DNA from: Acetobacteraceae bacterium UBA6159
GTDB lineage: Bacteria; Pseudomonadota; Alphaproteobacteria; Acetobacterales; Acetobacteraceae
Length of the DNA stretch: 15,940 nucleotides
Assembly (NCBI GenBank): GCA_002422345.1
Contig: DIUL01000230.1
Coordinates: 13,368 to 29,307, forward strand
Reading direction: 5' to 3'
The notes under the pieces are model-generated. The model saw only the letters and a list, made by a program, of their open reading frames with translations. It was not told where the DNA came from and made no database searches. Position numbers and translations under genes: made by a program. Shown one piece after another: positions 1-6,837 of the stretch (the first letter of the stretch is position 1; each line of letters begins with the position of its first letter).

Positions 1-415
1 GGGGGAGGGGGGGAATGGTGGTGGCAACGCCATCCCAGCCCCGCAGCACCGAAGCCCCGACAACCACGACCACCGCGGCCCAGACCGCGACTCCATGGGT
101 CCCGCCGGCCACCAAGCAGACCAGCAGCAACCCACCCAGCACGACCTGATCCAGCGCCCGCGCGGTGGAGCCTGGCCCATCCTCAGCCATCGCCCCACCC
201 CAGCGTGCCAGCGCGGCTGTCACCCAGACGAGTCCCGCGCTCAGCAGGCCCAGCCGGTCCAGGCCGCCGCTCCAGGCCGTGAGGCCGATCGCGGCCGGCA
301 GGGCCAGCGTCACCACCCAGCGGTCGATCCGTTCGGCCAGGGCCTCGGACCGCAGCGCCGCCAACGCGAGCGCCGTCAGGAACGGGACCGAGACCAGCAG
401 CAGGGCCGCGGTCAC
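1..415 (-). CDS. Hydrogenase-4 subunit F-like membrane protein (partial, N-terminal part)
   Basis: The first 138 codons of a membrane protein that runs off the left edge. I chose the GTG at 415-413. It overlaps the stop of the upstream HyfE-like gene by 4 nt (GTGA) and has a GGAGG Shine-Dalgarno at 425-421, 5 nt away. The translation is hydrophobic, with helices around residues 3-20, 34-48, 55-70 and 90-125. Its position after B-, C- and E-like genes matches hyfF, an antiporter-like (NuoL/M/N superfamily) subunit. The stretch AVWAAVVVVVGASVLRG (about residues 109-125) lines up with the HyfF segment that normally reads roughly WAAIEATTLSSAFLVG. The Glu expected there, which is functionally important in this superfamily, appears as Val. 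There is no lysine in the visible part. Family assignment rests mostly on gene order; sequence similarity is weak. Confidence 0.6.
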   Translation of the reverse strand, partial: MTAALLLVSVPFLTALALAALRSEALAERIDRWVVTLALPAAIGLTAWSGGLDRLGLLSAGLVWVTAALARWGGAMAEDGPGSTARALDQVVLGGLLLVCLVAGGTHGVAVWAAVVVVVGASVLRGWDGVATTIPPLP

Positions 416-1014
416 GACGTCCTCCAGCCGGGCTGGCGTCCGGCCAGGACCACCAGCCCGGCCGCCACCGGCAGGCAGGCGGCCAGCGTGGTCGCAACGC
501 CGTGTTCGGCCATGCCCCGGGCCGGCAGGGCCGTTCCCGCGACTCCCATGGCCGAGAAACCCGCCTCGGCGAGGCCCGTCCCCATCGCATCCATTCCGGC
601 CAGGGCTGGCAGCACCAGGGCGGCGCCCACCTGCATCGTCGTCAACGCCAGCGCCGAACCGGCCGGCCGAGCGAGCAGCGCCAGCAGGCCGACCAGGAGG
701 ATCGCCAGTGGCAGCCCCAGCGGTCCGACCGCGAGGCCAAGCGGGGTGACCACGATCGCGATCACCCAGGTCGGCCAGGGAACGGCGGGCAGGGTGGCTC
801 CTGGGGCGCGCCAGACGAGGAAGGGCAACAGCAGCCCCGCCGCCAGCGCCGTCAGGCTGGCGCCAAGGACCAGCCCCTCGGCCAGCAGGGCGAGCGCAGC
901 CAGCATCCCGCGCGACACCGCCAGCGCGAGCAGTCCGGCCGGCTGGCGCACCAGCAGGTCGGCCAGCGCCAGGGCCAGCACCAGCCCGGTCAGGCCCTGG
1001 GCCAGGACGCTCAT
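412..1014 (-). CDS. Hydrogenase-4 component E-like membrane protein
   Basis: A 200-residue protein made almost entirely of hydrophobic segments, probably 6-7 transmembrane helices. I chose the ATG at 1014-1012 because it overlaps the stop of the HyfC-like gene as ATGA. An in-frame upstream ATG at 1257 would add 81 Arg/Gly/Ala-rich residues that are just the other-frame reading of the preceding gene. Length (E. coli HyfE is a little over 200 residues), helix content and position between C- and F-like genes support HyfE, a small subunit of the membrane arm related to NuoK/MrpC-type proteins. The N-terminal segment LLVRQPAGLLALAVSRGMLA resembles the start of the family, where a basic loop is followed by an A/Q-S-x-L helix. 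It contains no lysine. No clear Shine-Dalgarno precedes the start, so translation is probably coupled to the upstream gene. It is co-transcribed with its neighbours. Confidence 0.65.
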   Translation of the reverse strand: MSVLAQGLTGLVLALALADLLVRQPAGLLALAVSRGMLAALALLAEGLVLGASLTALAAGLLLPFLVWRAPGATLPAVPWPTWVIAIVVTPLGLAVGPLGLPLAILLVGLLALLARPAGSALALTTMQVGAALVLPALAGMDAMGTGLAEAGFSAMGVAGTALPARGMAEHGVATTLAACLPVAAGLVVLAGRQPGWRTS

Positions 1015-1922
1015 GCGGCACCCGTGTGGGTCAGTGCCACGATCGCGGCCAGCACGGCCAGCCCGCCGGCCAGCAGCAGCGCGGGGGCCAGCCAGCGTTC
1101 GGGCGGTGGGCCGATCACGGCGGCTGCTCCCGCAAGCAGCCCGGTCAGTACGATCAGCCGTCCGATCCAGGACAGCACCGCCAGCGGCCAGTCCGCCAGT
1201 GCCGAGTCCGGGCTGACCAGCCCCAGCGGCGCGGCCAGCAGCAGGACCAGGTTGCACCAGACCAGCAGCCGCAGCGCCTCGGTCACGCGGGCCAGGGCGA
1301 GGTCGGGACCGGACAGGGCCTCGTCCAGCCGGGGCCCAGCCAGGTCCGCCACCGCGATCGCCGCGATTGCCGCCGCCGCGAGGCCTCGGGCCGCGCCCGG
1401 CACGAAGGCGTCATCAAACCGCGCCGCCCCGATCTGATCCAGCGTCAGCCCGCCGGCCCCGAGCGCCAGGGCCAGGATCGCCGGCGGAAAGGCGGCGGCG
1501 GCGATGGTGCCGCGGCTGACATGGCGGGCGGCGGCGATGCCTCCCGCCGCCGATCCGGCATCGAGGCTGGCGAGCAAGGGCAGCAGGCGTGCCAGGGTTA
1601 GCAGCCCCGCGACCGTCAGGAAGTCCCCCAGCCCGCCCAGCGCCATGCCCACCGAGAAGCTGGGCGTCACCAGCGCGACCACCACGGTCAGGCCGGCGGC
1701 GATGGCGGGGGCGGCGCGCAGCAGGGGCGTGGAGGGCTCGGTCGGCAGCGGGGTCTTGCGCCAGAGGCGGCGCAGCAGCGCGTGCTCGCGCCGGATCAGG
1801 GCGGCAGGGGTTTCGGCGAAGCCCGCCCCGGCCCAGCGCAGCACGCCCGCCAGGATCGGCGTCGCCGCCACCAGCAGGGCCGCGTGCAGGATTTGCGCGA
1901 GCAGGGCGAGCAGCAGGGTCAT
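1011..1922 (-). CDS. Hydrogenase-4 component C / formate hydrogenlyase subunit 4-like membrane protein (NuoH family)
   Basis: A 303-residue membrane protein related to HyfC/HycD and complex I NuoH, which anchor the soluble catalytic module to the membrane. Recognisable family segments are the cytoplasmic loop LLRRLWRKTPLPTEPSTPLL (49-68), matching the R-x-LLRK-x-P loop of HycD, and ASLDAGSAAGGIAAARHVS (118-136), matching the ASMDxGS-xxGG-xxxxR motif. The next family hallmark, a conserved loop with several Asp/Glu and a His (roughly D-x-P-x-T-H-x-ELTMIHEA in HycD), is missing. The region after residue 190 reads AVADLAGPRLDEALSGPDLA instead and seems shorter. The only lysine is K56. The start at 1922 overlaps the upstream stop as ATGA. 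Expected partners are the B-, E- and F-like proteins; the catalytic partner is outside the window. The family call is solid, the function uncertain. Confidence 0.78.
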   Translation of the reverse strand: MTLLLALLAQILHAALLVAATPILAGVLRWAGAGFAETPAALIRREHALLRRLWRKTPLPTEPSTPLLRAAPAIAAGLTVVVALVTPSFSVGMALGGLGDFLTVAGLLTLARLLPLLASLDAGSAAGGIAAARHVSRGTIAAAAFPPAILALALGAGGLTLDQIGAARFDDAFVPGAARGLAAAAIAAIAVADLAGPRLDEALSGPDLALARVTEALRLLVWCNLVLLLAAPLGLVSPDSALADWPLAVLSWIGRLIVLTGLLAGAAAVIGPPPERWLAPALLLAGGLAVLAAIVALTHTGAA

Positions 1923-3772
1923 CGGGCCAGCGCCGCCACCAGCAGGGGCGCCAGCGCGGCCAGGATCAGCCAGGGGGCGAAGCGGCCCAGGCGGATCGCG
2001 GAGAGCCGGACCCGCGGCATGGGGGCCGGGGGCACCCGCAGGGTCACCGCCGGCACGAAGCCCGCGCCATCGGTCTGGGTCAGCGGGTCGCCATAGGGCA
2101 GCCAGGCCGGCGGCGGCGCAAACCCGCCCGACCAGGCGGGCGTCGCGCGCTCATCCACCACCGGTCGGCGGACCAGGCGCCATGCCACGAAGACGGCGAT
2201 CGCGACCACGATGAACAGGAGAATCGGGGCATAGGCGTCCCGCCCGGCGGTCAGCGCCAGCAGGCTCGGGTCGGCGCGTTCGGCGCCCTCGTTCAGGGCG
2301 CGGATGGCAAGGCGGGCGAGCAAAGCGGGCACCAGGGCTGGGAGCAGGCCGACGAGCAGGGCGAGGCCGGACAGGGCCAGCAGGATGAGGCGGGCCTGGG
2401 GCGGCACGTCCTCGGCCGCCGAGGACCGCGGCAGGCGGGGCCGGCCCAGGAAGGCCACGCCCAGCATGCGGATCGCGGCGGCGAGGGCCAGCGCGGCGGA
2501 GAAGGCCAGGACAGCGGCCAGCGGGGCGAGCACCCAGGCCGAGGCGAGGCCGGTGCGGGGGGCGGCCAGGATCGCCTGCGCCAGGTCCCACATCGCCGCG
2601 AAGCCGATTCCCGGCGGCAGCATCAGCAGGGCCAGCAGCCCGACCAGCATGGCGGCGCCGGTGACGGGCATGCGGTGCAGCAGCCCGCCCAGCCGGTCCA
2701 GGCGCGCCGTCCCGGCCGCGGATGCGGCGGCGGAGGCGGCGAGGAAGACCAGCGTGCCGCCCAGCGCCTGTCCCACCAGCAGCAGGCAGACCGCGCCCAG
2801 GGCAAGCTCGGCCATCCCCGGCAGGTCGGCGGATCGGGCGATCAGCGCGAGGCCGATCCCGATCGCCAGCAGCCCGCCCTGGCGCTGGCCCAGGCCGATC
2901 AGGATGGTTGGCAGGTCGGTGCCGGCGGTGGCCCTCCAGGCGCCGGCCAGCGCGGCGAGGCTGCCGAGGGCCAGCAGGGGAACGCCCCACCAGAACGACG
3001 CCTCGGCCGGCAGCGGGGCGAGGATCAGTCGCAGCAGCAGCATGCCGGCGACCGGCAACAGACAGCCGGCGAGGATGGCGCGCCCGGTCGGGTCGGCGGT
3101 TGCCAGCAGAGCCGAACGGCCGAAGGGAGGGAGGCCGAGGAGGGCGCCGGGGCCGGCGAAAGCGAGCAGCATGACAAGGGCCGTCTGGGCGGTGTCCGCA
3201 CCGATCGGACCGAAACCGGGCGTGGCGGGCGCCAGCACCAGCATGGCGGCGGCGGCGGCCAGGCCGGCGGCCGGGGGCAGGGCGCAGCCGACGCTCCGCC
3301 GAACGGTGCCTGTGCCGGTGAGCCAGAGGGAGTGGCCGGCGGCGGAGAGGGCCAGCACCAGCATCACCGGATCGGCGGCGAGCAGCGCCAGGACGCAGGC
3401 GCCCAGGATGGCGATGGGGGCGGAAAGGGCGGGCGGCGGGGCGCCTCGGGAGGGCGGGGGCTGTTCGGCGGCGAAGGCGATGACGGCGGCGCCGGCCAGG
3501 AAGACCAGCACCAGGGCGAAGGCGGCGAGCGGATCGAGCGCGAGGCCCAGGCTCGCCCCGGGCGGTCCGATCGGCAGGTCCAGCCGGACCGGCGCGTTGC
3601 CCATGACCAGGGCGATCAGCGCCAGCAGCGCGCCCCAGCCGGACAGGCAGGCGGCGGAAAGGCCGATCCCGTGCCGGATACGCGCGCCGCCCCACGCTTC
3701 CGCCGCGGCGAGGGCCAGCAGCAGACACGCGATGCCGGCGAGAAGGGGCAGGATCGGGTCCGTCACCCGCAT
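1919..3772 (-). CDS. Hydrogenase-4 subunit B-like proton-transporter-family membrane protein
   Basis: A 617-residue, roughly 14-helix protein of the NuoL/NuoM/HyfB antiporter-like superfamily and first gene of a B-C-E-F operon. The ATG at 3772-3770 is the first plausible start; an in-frame GTG two codons later (3766) is an alternative, and neither has a clear Shine-Dalgarno. HyfB-like features are total length and the C-terminal ATPAWSGGFAPPP segment (543-555), which resembles the TPTWDCGYG signature. The helix pairs FAGPGALLGLPPFGR (205-219) and LAGCLLPVAGMLLLR (234-248) correspond to the family's GFGAKAGLVPLHVWLP and MSGVMIKTGIYGLLR. Both helix lysines are absent, and the Glu of the W-E-L helix is absent from ALSAAGHSLWL (141-151). 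The protein has no lysine at all. If assembled, it may be structural rather than proton pumping; that is inference. NuoL, NuoM or Mrp-type subunits are less likely given the gene order. Confidence 0.75.
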   Translation of the reverse strand: MRVTDPILPLLAGIACLLLALAAAEAWGGARIRHGIGLSAACLSGWGALLALIALVMGNAPVRLDLPIGPPGASLGLALDPLAAFALVLVFLAGAAVIAFAAEQPPPSRGAPPPALSAPIAILGACVLALLAADPVMLVLALSAAGHSLWLTGTGTVRRSVGCALPPAAGLAAAAAMLVLAPATPGFGPIGADTAQTALVMLLAFAGPGALLGLPPFGRSALLATADPTGRAILAGCLLPVAGMLLLRLILAPLPAEASFWWGVPLLALGSLAALAGAWRATAGTDLPTILIGLGQRQGGLLAIGIGLALIARSADLPGMAELALGAVCLLLVGQALGGTLVFLAASAAASAAGTARLDRLGGLLHRMPVTGAAMLVGLLALLMLPPGIGFAAMWDLAQAILAAPRTGLASAWVLAPLAAVLAFSAALALAAAIRMLGVAFLGRPRLPRSSAAEDVPPQARLILLALSGLALLVGLLPALVPALLARLAIRALNEGAERADPSLLALTAGRDAYAPILLFIVVAIAVFVAWRLVRRPVVDERATPAWSGGFAPPPAWLPYGDPLTQTDGAGFVPAVTLRVPPAPMPRVRLSAIRLGRFAPWLILAALAPLLVAALAR

Positions 3773-3910
3773 GCGATAGCAGATACGGCTCGGATTCGCG
3801 CGAATGGCGGTCGACCAGGGCGGAGGGGTCGTTTCCCTGATCCGAAACACTTGACCCGTCCGGGCGTCCGTGACACCCGAGGCACCTGATTTTAGCCCCA
3901 GGAAAGCCTC
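3773..3910. promoter_or_regulatory. Divergent intergenic region between the hyf-like operon and hemE
   Basis: This 138-bp gap must hold the promoters of two operons transcribed away from each other. A perfect 12-bp palindrome, ATTCGCGCGAAT, lies at 3794-3805, 22 bp upstream of the hyfB-like ATG, and is a candidate operator. A weaker inverted repeat, GTTTC at 3831-3835 and GAAAC at 3844-3848, lies further on. TTGACC at 3851-3856 resembles a -35 element on the plus strand for hemE, but no convincing -10 follows at normal spacing. Promoter positions are therefore not resolved. Confidence 0.4.
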
Positions 3911-4966
3911 GTGATCCAGGTAGCCTCCCCATCGAAGCCGTTCCTGCGCGCCCTGTCGGGGGAAGCCGTCTGGCCGCCGCCGCTGTGGCTGATGCGCCAG
4001 GCCGGGCGCTATCTGCCCGAGTATCGCGCCCTGCGCGCCACCGTGCCGGACTTCATCGCGCTGTGTACCTCCCCCGACAAGGCGGCCGAGGTCACCTTGC
4101 AGCCGATCCGCCGCTTCGGCTTCGATGCCGCCATCCTGTTCTCCGACATCCTGATCCTGCCCTGGGCGCTGGGCCACGGCCTGGCCTTCAAGGAAGGGGA
4201 GGGACCGGTCCTGCCGAAGCTGCGCGACGCCGCCGGGGTCGATGCGCTTGACCCGTCCAAGGTTGCCGCCCGGGTCGCGCCGGTGATGGAAACCGTCCGT
4301 CGCGTCCGCGCCGGGCTGGGGCAGGAGGGCTTCGACCGCACCGCCCTGATCGGCTTCGCCGGCGCCCCCTTCACCGTCGCCTGCTATATGGTGGAAGGCG
4401 GCGGCTCCCGCGATTTCGCCAATACCCGCGCGCTGGCCTTCGCCGATCCGGCCCTGTTTGGCCGGCTGATGGATGTGCTGACCGAATCAACGATCGAATA
4501 CCTCGCCGCCCAGGCCGAGGCGGGGGCCGAAGCGCTGATGCTGTTCGACAGTTGGGCCGGGGTGCTGCCGCCCTCGCAGTTCCGCCGCCATGTGATCGCG
4601 CCGGCGACCCGGATCGTGGCGGCGCTGCGGGCACGGTTTCCGTCCGTGCCGGTGATCGGCTTTCCGCGGCTGGCCGGCCCGATGCTGGCCGAATATGGCG
4701 CGACCGGGGTCAACGCGATCGGCATCGACACCGGGATGGACCCGGTCCGCGCCGCCGCCATGGTGCCGGCAGGCGTGGCGTTGCAGGGCAACCTCGACCC
4801 GATGGCGCTGGTCGCCGGCGGGGCGGCGGTGGAGACCGAAACGCGGTCGATCCTGGCCGCCATGAAGGGCCGGCCCTTCGTGTTCAACCTCGGCCACGGC
4901 ATCGTCCCGCAGACCCCGCCCGAGCATGTCGGGGCGCTCGTGAAGCTCGTGCGGTCGGCGAACTGA
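3911..4966 (+). CDS. hemE: Uroporphyrinogen decarboxylase
   Basis: Cytosolic enzyme of haem biosynthesis that removes the four acetate carboxyl groups of uroporphyrinogen III to give coproporphyrinogen III, without a cofactor. The 351-residue length is normal. The family signature LMRQAGRYLPEYR (27-39) supplies the substrate-binding arginines. FSDIL (77-81) holds the catalytic Asp79. GFAGAPFTVACYMVEGGGS contains the active-site Tyr region, and FNLGHGIVPQTPPEHV near the C-terminus is the conserved His-containing loop. The start is GTG at 3911, supported by AGGAAAG at 3900-3906 with a 4-nt gap; this also gives the usual N-terminus, about 20 residues before the WLMRQAGR motif. It is a single-gene transcription unit closed by a strong terminator at 4988-5027 and faces away from the hyf-like operon. 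Nothing unusual is seen. Confidence 0.98.
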   Translation: MIQVASPSKPFLRALSGEAVWPPPLWLMRQAGRYLPEYRALRATVPDFIALCTSPDKAAEVTLQPIRRFGFDAAILFSDILILPWALGHGLAFKEGEGPVLPKLRDAAGVDALDPSKVAARVAPVMETVRRVRAGLGQEGFDRTALIGFAGAPFTVACYMVEGGGSRDFANTRALAFADPALFGRLMDVLTESTIEYLAAQAEAGAEALMLFDSWAGVLPPSQFRRHVIAPATRIVAALRARFPSVPVIGFPRLAGPMLAEYGATGVNAIGIDTGMDPVRAAAMVPAGVALQGNLDPMALVAGGAAVETETRSILAAMKGRPFVFNLGHGIVPQTPPEHVGALVKLVRSAN

Positions 4967-4987
4967 CCGGTCCGACCGCCGGCCGAG

Positions 4988-5027
4988 GGGCGCGCGTCTG
5001 TCCGCATTCGGACCGCGCGCCCTTTTT
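4988..5027 (+). terminator. Rho-independent terminator after hemE
   Basis: GGGCGCGCG (4988-4996) pairs with CGCGCGCCC (5014-5022). Inside it, after a 3-nt bulge, GTCCG (5000-5004) pairs with CGGAC (5009-5013) around a CATT loop. Five Ts (5023-5027) follow directly. It lies 21 bp after the hemE stop and separates hemE from the purine operon. Confidence 0.92.
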
Positions 5028-5096
5028 CCCGGCCCCCCGCGCTGCTATATCCCCCCCGCCGCCCGTTGCGGCCTGACCGCCAAGGGGACCGCTTCA

Positions 5097-5861
5097 ATGG
5101 CTCGCCGCCGCCAACTCTATGAGGGCAAGGCCAAAATCCTGTTCGAAGGGCCGGAACCGGGAACGCTTGTCCAATATTTCAAGGACGACGCGACCTCGGG
5201 CAATGGCAAGAAGAAGGGGGTGATCACCGGCAAGGGGGTCCTGAACAACCGCATCAGCGAGTATCTGATGATGCGCCTGGGGGAAATCGGCATCCCCACC
5301 CATTTCGTCCGCCGGCTGAACATGCGCGAACAACTGATCCGGGAGGTCGAGATCATCCCGCTCGAACTCGTGGTCCGCAACATCGCGGCCGGCAGCTTCT
5401 CCGAACGCCTGGGCATTGCCGAGGGCACCCGCCTGCCGCGCTCGATCATGGAATATTACTATAAGAACGACGCGCTGAACGACCCGATGGTGTCCGAGGA
5501 GCACATCACCTGCTTCGGCTGGGCCAATACCGCCGACCTCGACGACATGGTCGCGCTGGCGCTGCGGATCAACGACTTCCTGACCGGGCTGTTCCTGGGC
5601 GTCGGCATCTCGCTCGTGGACTTCAAGCTGGAATTCGGCCGGCTGTGGGAAAACGATGAGATGCGGATCATCCTGGCCGATGAGATAAGCCCGGATAATT
5701 GCCGCCTGTGGGACAGCAAGACGCACGAGAAGATGGACAAGGACCGGTTCCGCCGCGACCTTGGCCGTGTCGAGGAAGCCTACCAGGAAGTCGCCAAGCG
5801 CCTGGGCATCCTGCCCGAGGCCGGCATGCGCGACCTCAAGGGGCCGGAGATCATGCAGTGA
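5097..5861 (+). CDS. purC: Phosphoribosylaminoimidazole-succinocarboxamide synthase (SAICAR synthetase)
   Basis: Catalyses the ATP-dependent joining of CAIR and aspartate to form SAICAR in de novo purine synthesis. The 254-residue bacterial single-domain form is complete. Motifs visible are the nucleotide-binding YEGKAK (8-13), VVRNIAAGS (92-100), VDFKLEFG (174-181) and the signature ADEISPDNCRLWD (194-206). The ATG at 5097 has AAGGGGA at 5082-5088, 8 nt upstream. CTATAT at 5045-5050 could be a -10 box, but there is no good -35, so the promoter is only suggested. It leads the purC-purS-purQ-purL gene string; purS starts 40 bp after its stop. No anomalies are seen. Confidence 0.98.
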   Translation: MARRRQLYEGKAKILFEGPEPGTLVQYFKDDATSGNGKKKGVITGKGVLNNRISEYLMMRLGEIGIPTHFVRRLNMREQLIREVEIIPLELVVRNIAAGSFSERLGIAEGTRLPRSIMEYYYKNDALNDPMVSEEHITCFGWANTADLDDMVALALRINDFLTGLFLGVGISLVDFKLEFGRLWENDEMRIILADEISPDNCRLWDSKTHEKMDKDRFRRDLGRVEEAYQEVAKRLGILPEAGMRDLKGPEIMQ

Positions 5862-5901
5862 ACCGGTGCCCGCTCACCTTCCGTTTTTCAAGGACTCCGA
5901 C

Positions 5902-6144
5902 GTGAAAGCCATTGTCACGGTCATGCTGAAGCCCGGGGTCCTCGACCCGCAGGGCAAGGCCATCGCCCACGCCCTCGGCACGCTGGGCTTCGCCGGTGTC
6001 AACGACGTGCGCGCCGGCAAGGTCATCGAACTCGAACTGACCGAGACCGATCCCGTCCGCGCCCGCGCGCAGGCCGAGGACATGGCCCGCAAGCTGCTGG
6101 CCAACACGGTCATCGAAAGCTTCCGGGTCCAGGTGGATGGGTAG
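5902..6144 (+). CDS. purS: Phosphoribosylformylglycinamidine synthase, PurS subunit
   Basis: Small (80-residue) subunit of the three-part FGAM synthase. It bridges PurL and PurQ and helps channel ammonia between them. The GTG start at 5902 gives the typical N-terminus MKAIVTVMLKPGVLDPQGKA and has AAGGA at 5890-5894, 7 nt away. A longer in-frame ATG at 5761 lies inside purC and only adds an unrelated Arg/Pro-rich tail. The family pattern of V-x-LKPGVLDPQG followed by LG-x-x-V-x-VR-x-GK-x-x-E is clear (here NDVRAGKVIELEL). It is followed 9 bp later by purQ. Presence of PurS means this organism uses the three-subunit enzyme rather than the large single-chain PurL. Confidence 0.96.
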   Translation: MKAIVTVMLKPGVLDPQGKAIAHALGTLGFAGVNDVRAGKVIELELTETDPVRARAQAEDMARKLLANTVIESFRVQVDG

Positions 6145-6153
6145 GAACCCCCG

Positions 6154-6837
6154 ATGAAGGCAGGCATCATCCTGTTTCCCGGCATCAACCGGGAACGCGA
6201 CATGGCGATCGCGCTGGAGAATTCGGGCGGCGTGAAGCCCCGCATGATCTGGCACAAGGAAACCGACCTTGGTGATCTCGACCTGGTCGTGATCCCCGGC
6301 GGGTTCTCCTTCGGCGACTATCTGCGCTGCGGCGCCATGGCCGCGCAATCGCCGATCATGGCGGCCGTGCGCGCCCATGCCGCCCGCGGCGCCTATGTCC
6401 TGGGCGTCTGCAACGGCTTCCAGATCCTGACCGAGGCCGGGTTGCTGCCGGGCGCCCTGCTCCGCAACGCCTCGCTGCGGTTCCTGTCGATGGACTGCCA
6501 CCTGCGGGTGGAGCGGGCGAACACCGTGTTCACCACCCGCTACCAGCAGGGCCAGACGTTCCGCGCCGTCATGGCGCATGGCGACGGCAATTATTTCGCC
6601 GACGACGCCACGCTCGACCGGCTTGAAGGCGAGGGCCGCGTCGCCTTCCGCTACGCCACCGCAACAGGCGAGATCTCGCCGGAGGTCAACCTGAATGGCA
6701 GCGCCCGCTCGATCGCCGGCATCTACTCCGACAACCTGCGCGTGCTGGGCATGATGCCGCACCCGGAGGACCTGGTGGACCCGCTGATGGGCGGCATCGA
6801 CGGCAAGCCCTTGTTCGACGCGATCGCGGCCGCATGA
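6154..6837 (+). CDS. purQ: Phosphoribosylformylglycinamidine synthase, glutaminase subunit PurQ
   Basis: Class I glutamine amidotransferase subunit that hydrolyses glutamine and passes ammonia to PurL for conversion of FGAR to FGAM. The 227-residue length is normal. The nucleophile is Cys86 in VLGVCNGFQIL, and the His-Glu of the triad are His203 and Glu205 in MMPHPED. The oxyanion-type segment VIPGGFSFGDYLRCG (46-60) is also typical. The ATG at 6154 gives the standard start MKAGIILFPGINRERD. The stop overlaps the first possible purL ATG as ATGA (6834-6837), indicating translational coupling of the two subunits. Confidence 0.98.
   Translation: MKAGIILFPGINRERDMAIALENSGGVKPRMIWHKETDLGDLDLVVIPGGFSFGDYLRCGAMAAQSPIMAAVRAHAARGAYVLGVCNGFQILTEAGLLPGALLRNASLRFLSMDCHLRVERANTVFTTRYQQGQTFRAVMAHGDGNYFADDATLDRLEGEGRVAFRYATATGEISPEVNLNGSARSIAGIYSDNLRVLGMMPHPEDLVDPLMGGIDGKPLFDAIAAA

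Noticed and set aside
1..3772. Genuine hydrogenase-4 / formate hydrogenlyase operon
   Set aside because: No catalytic NiFe subunit is visible and the expected proton-channel residues are absent in B and apparently F, so I name these genes as Hyf-like without giving hyf symbols.
1589..3889. A 766-codon plus-strand open frame opposite the hyfB/hyfC-like genes
   Set aside because: Its product is low-complexity Gln/Gly/Arg/Ala with no recognisable domain, as expected from the antisense of GC-rich membrane genes. The minus-strand genes show real families and 4-nt overlaps.
4967..5096. Possible purine riboswitch upstream of purC
   Set aside because: Most of the gap is the hemE terminator. The remaining about 70 nt show no aptamer-like pairing or second terminator/antiterminator.
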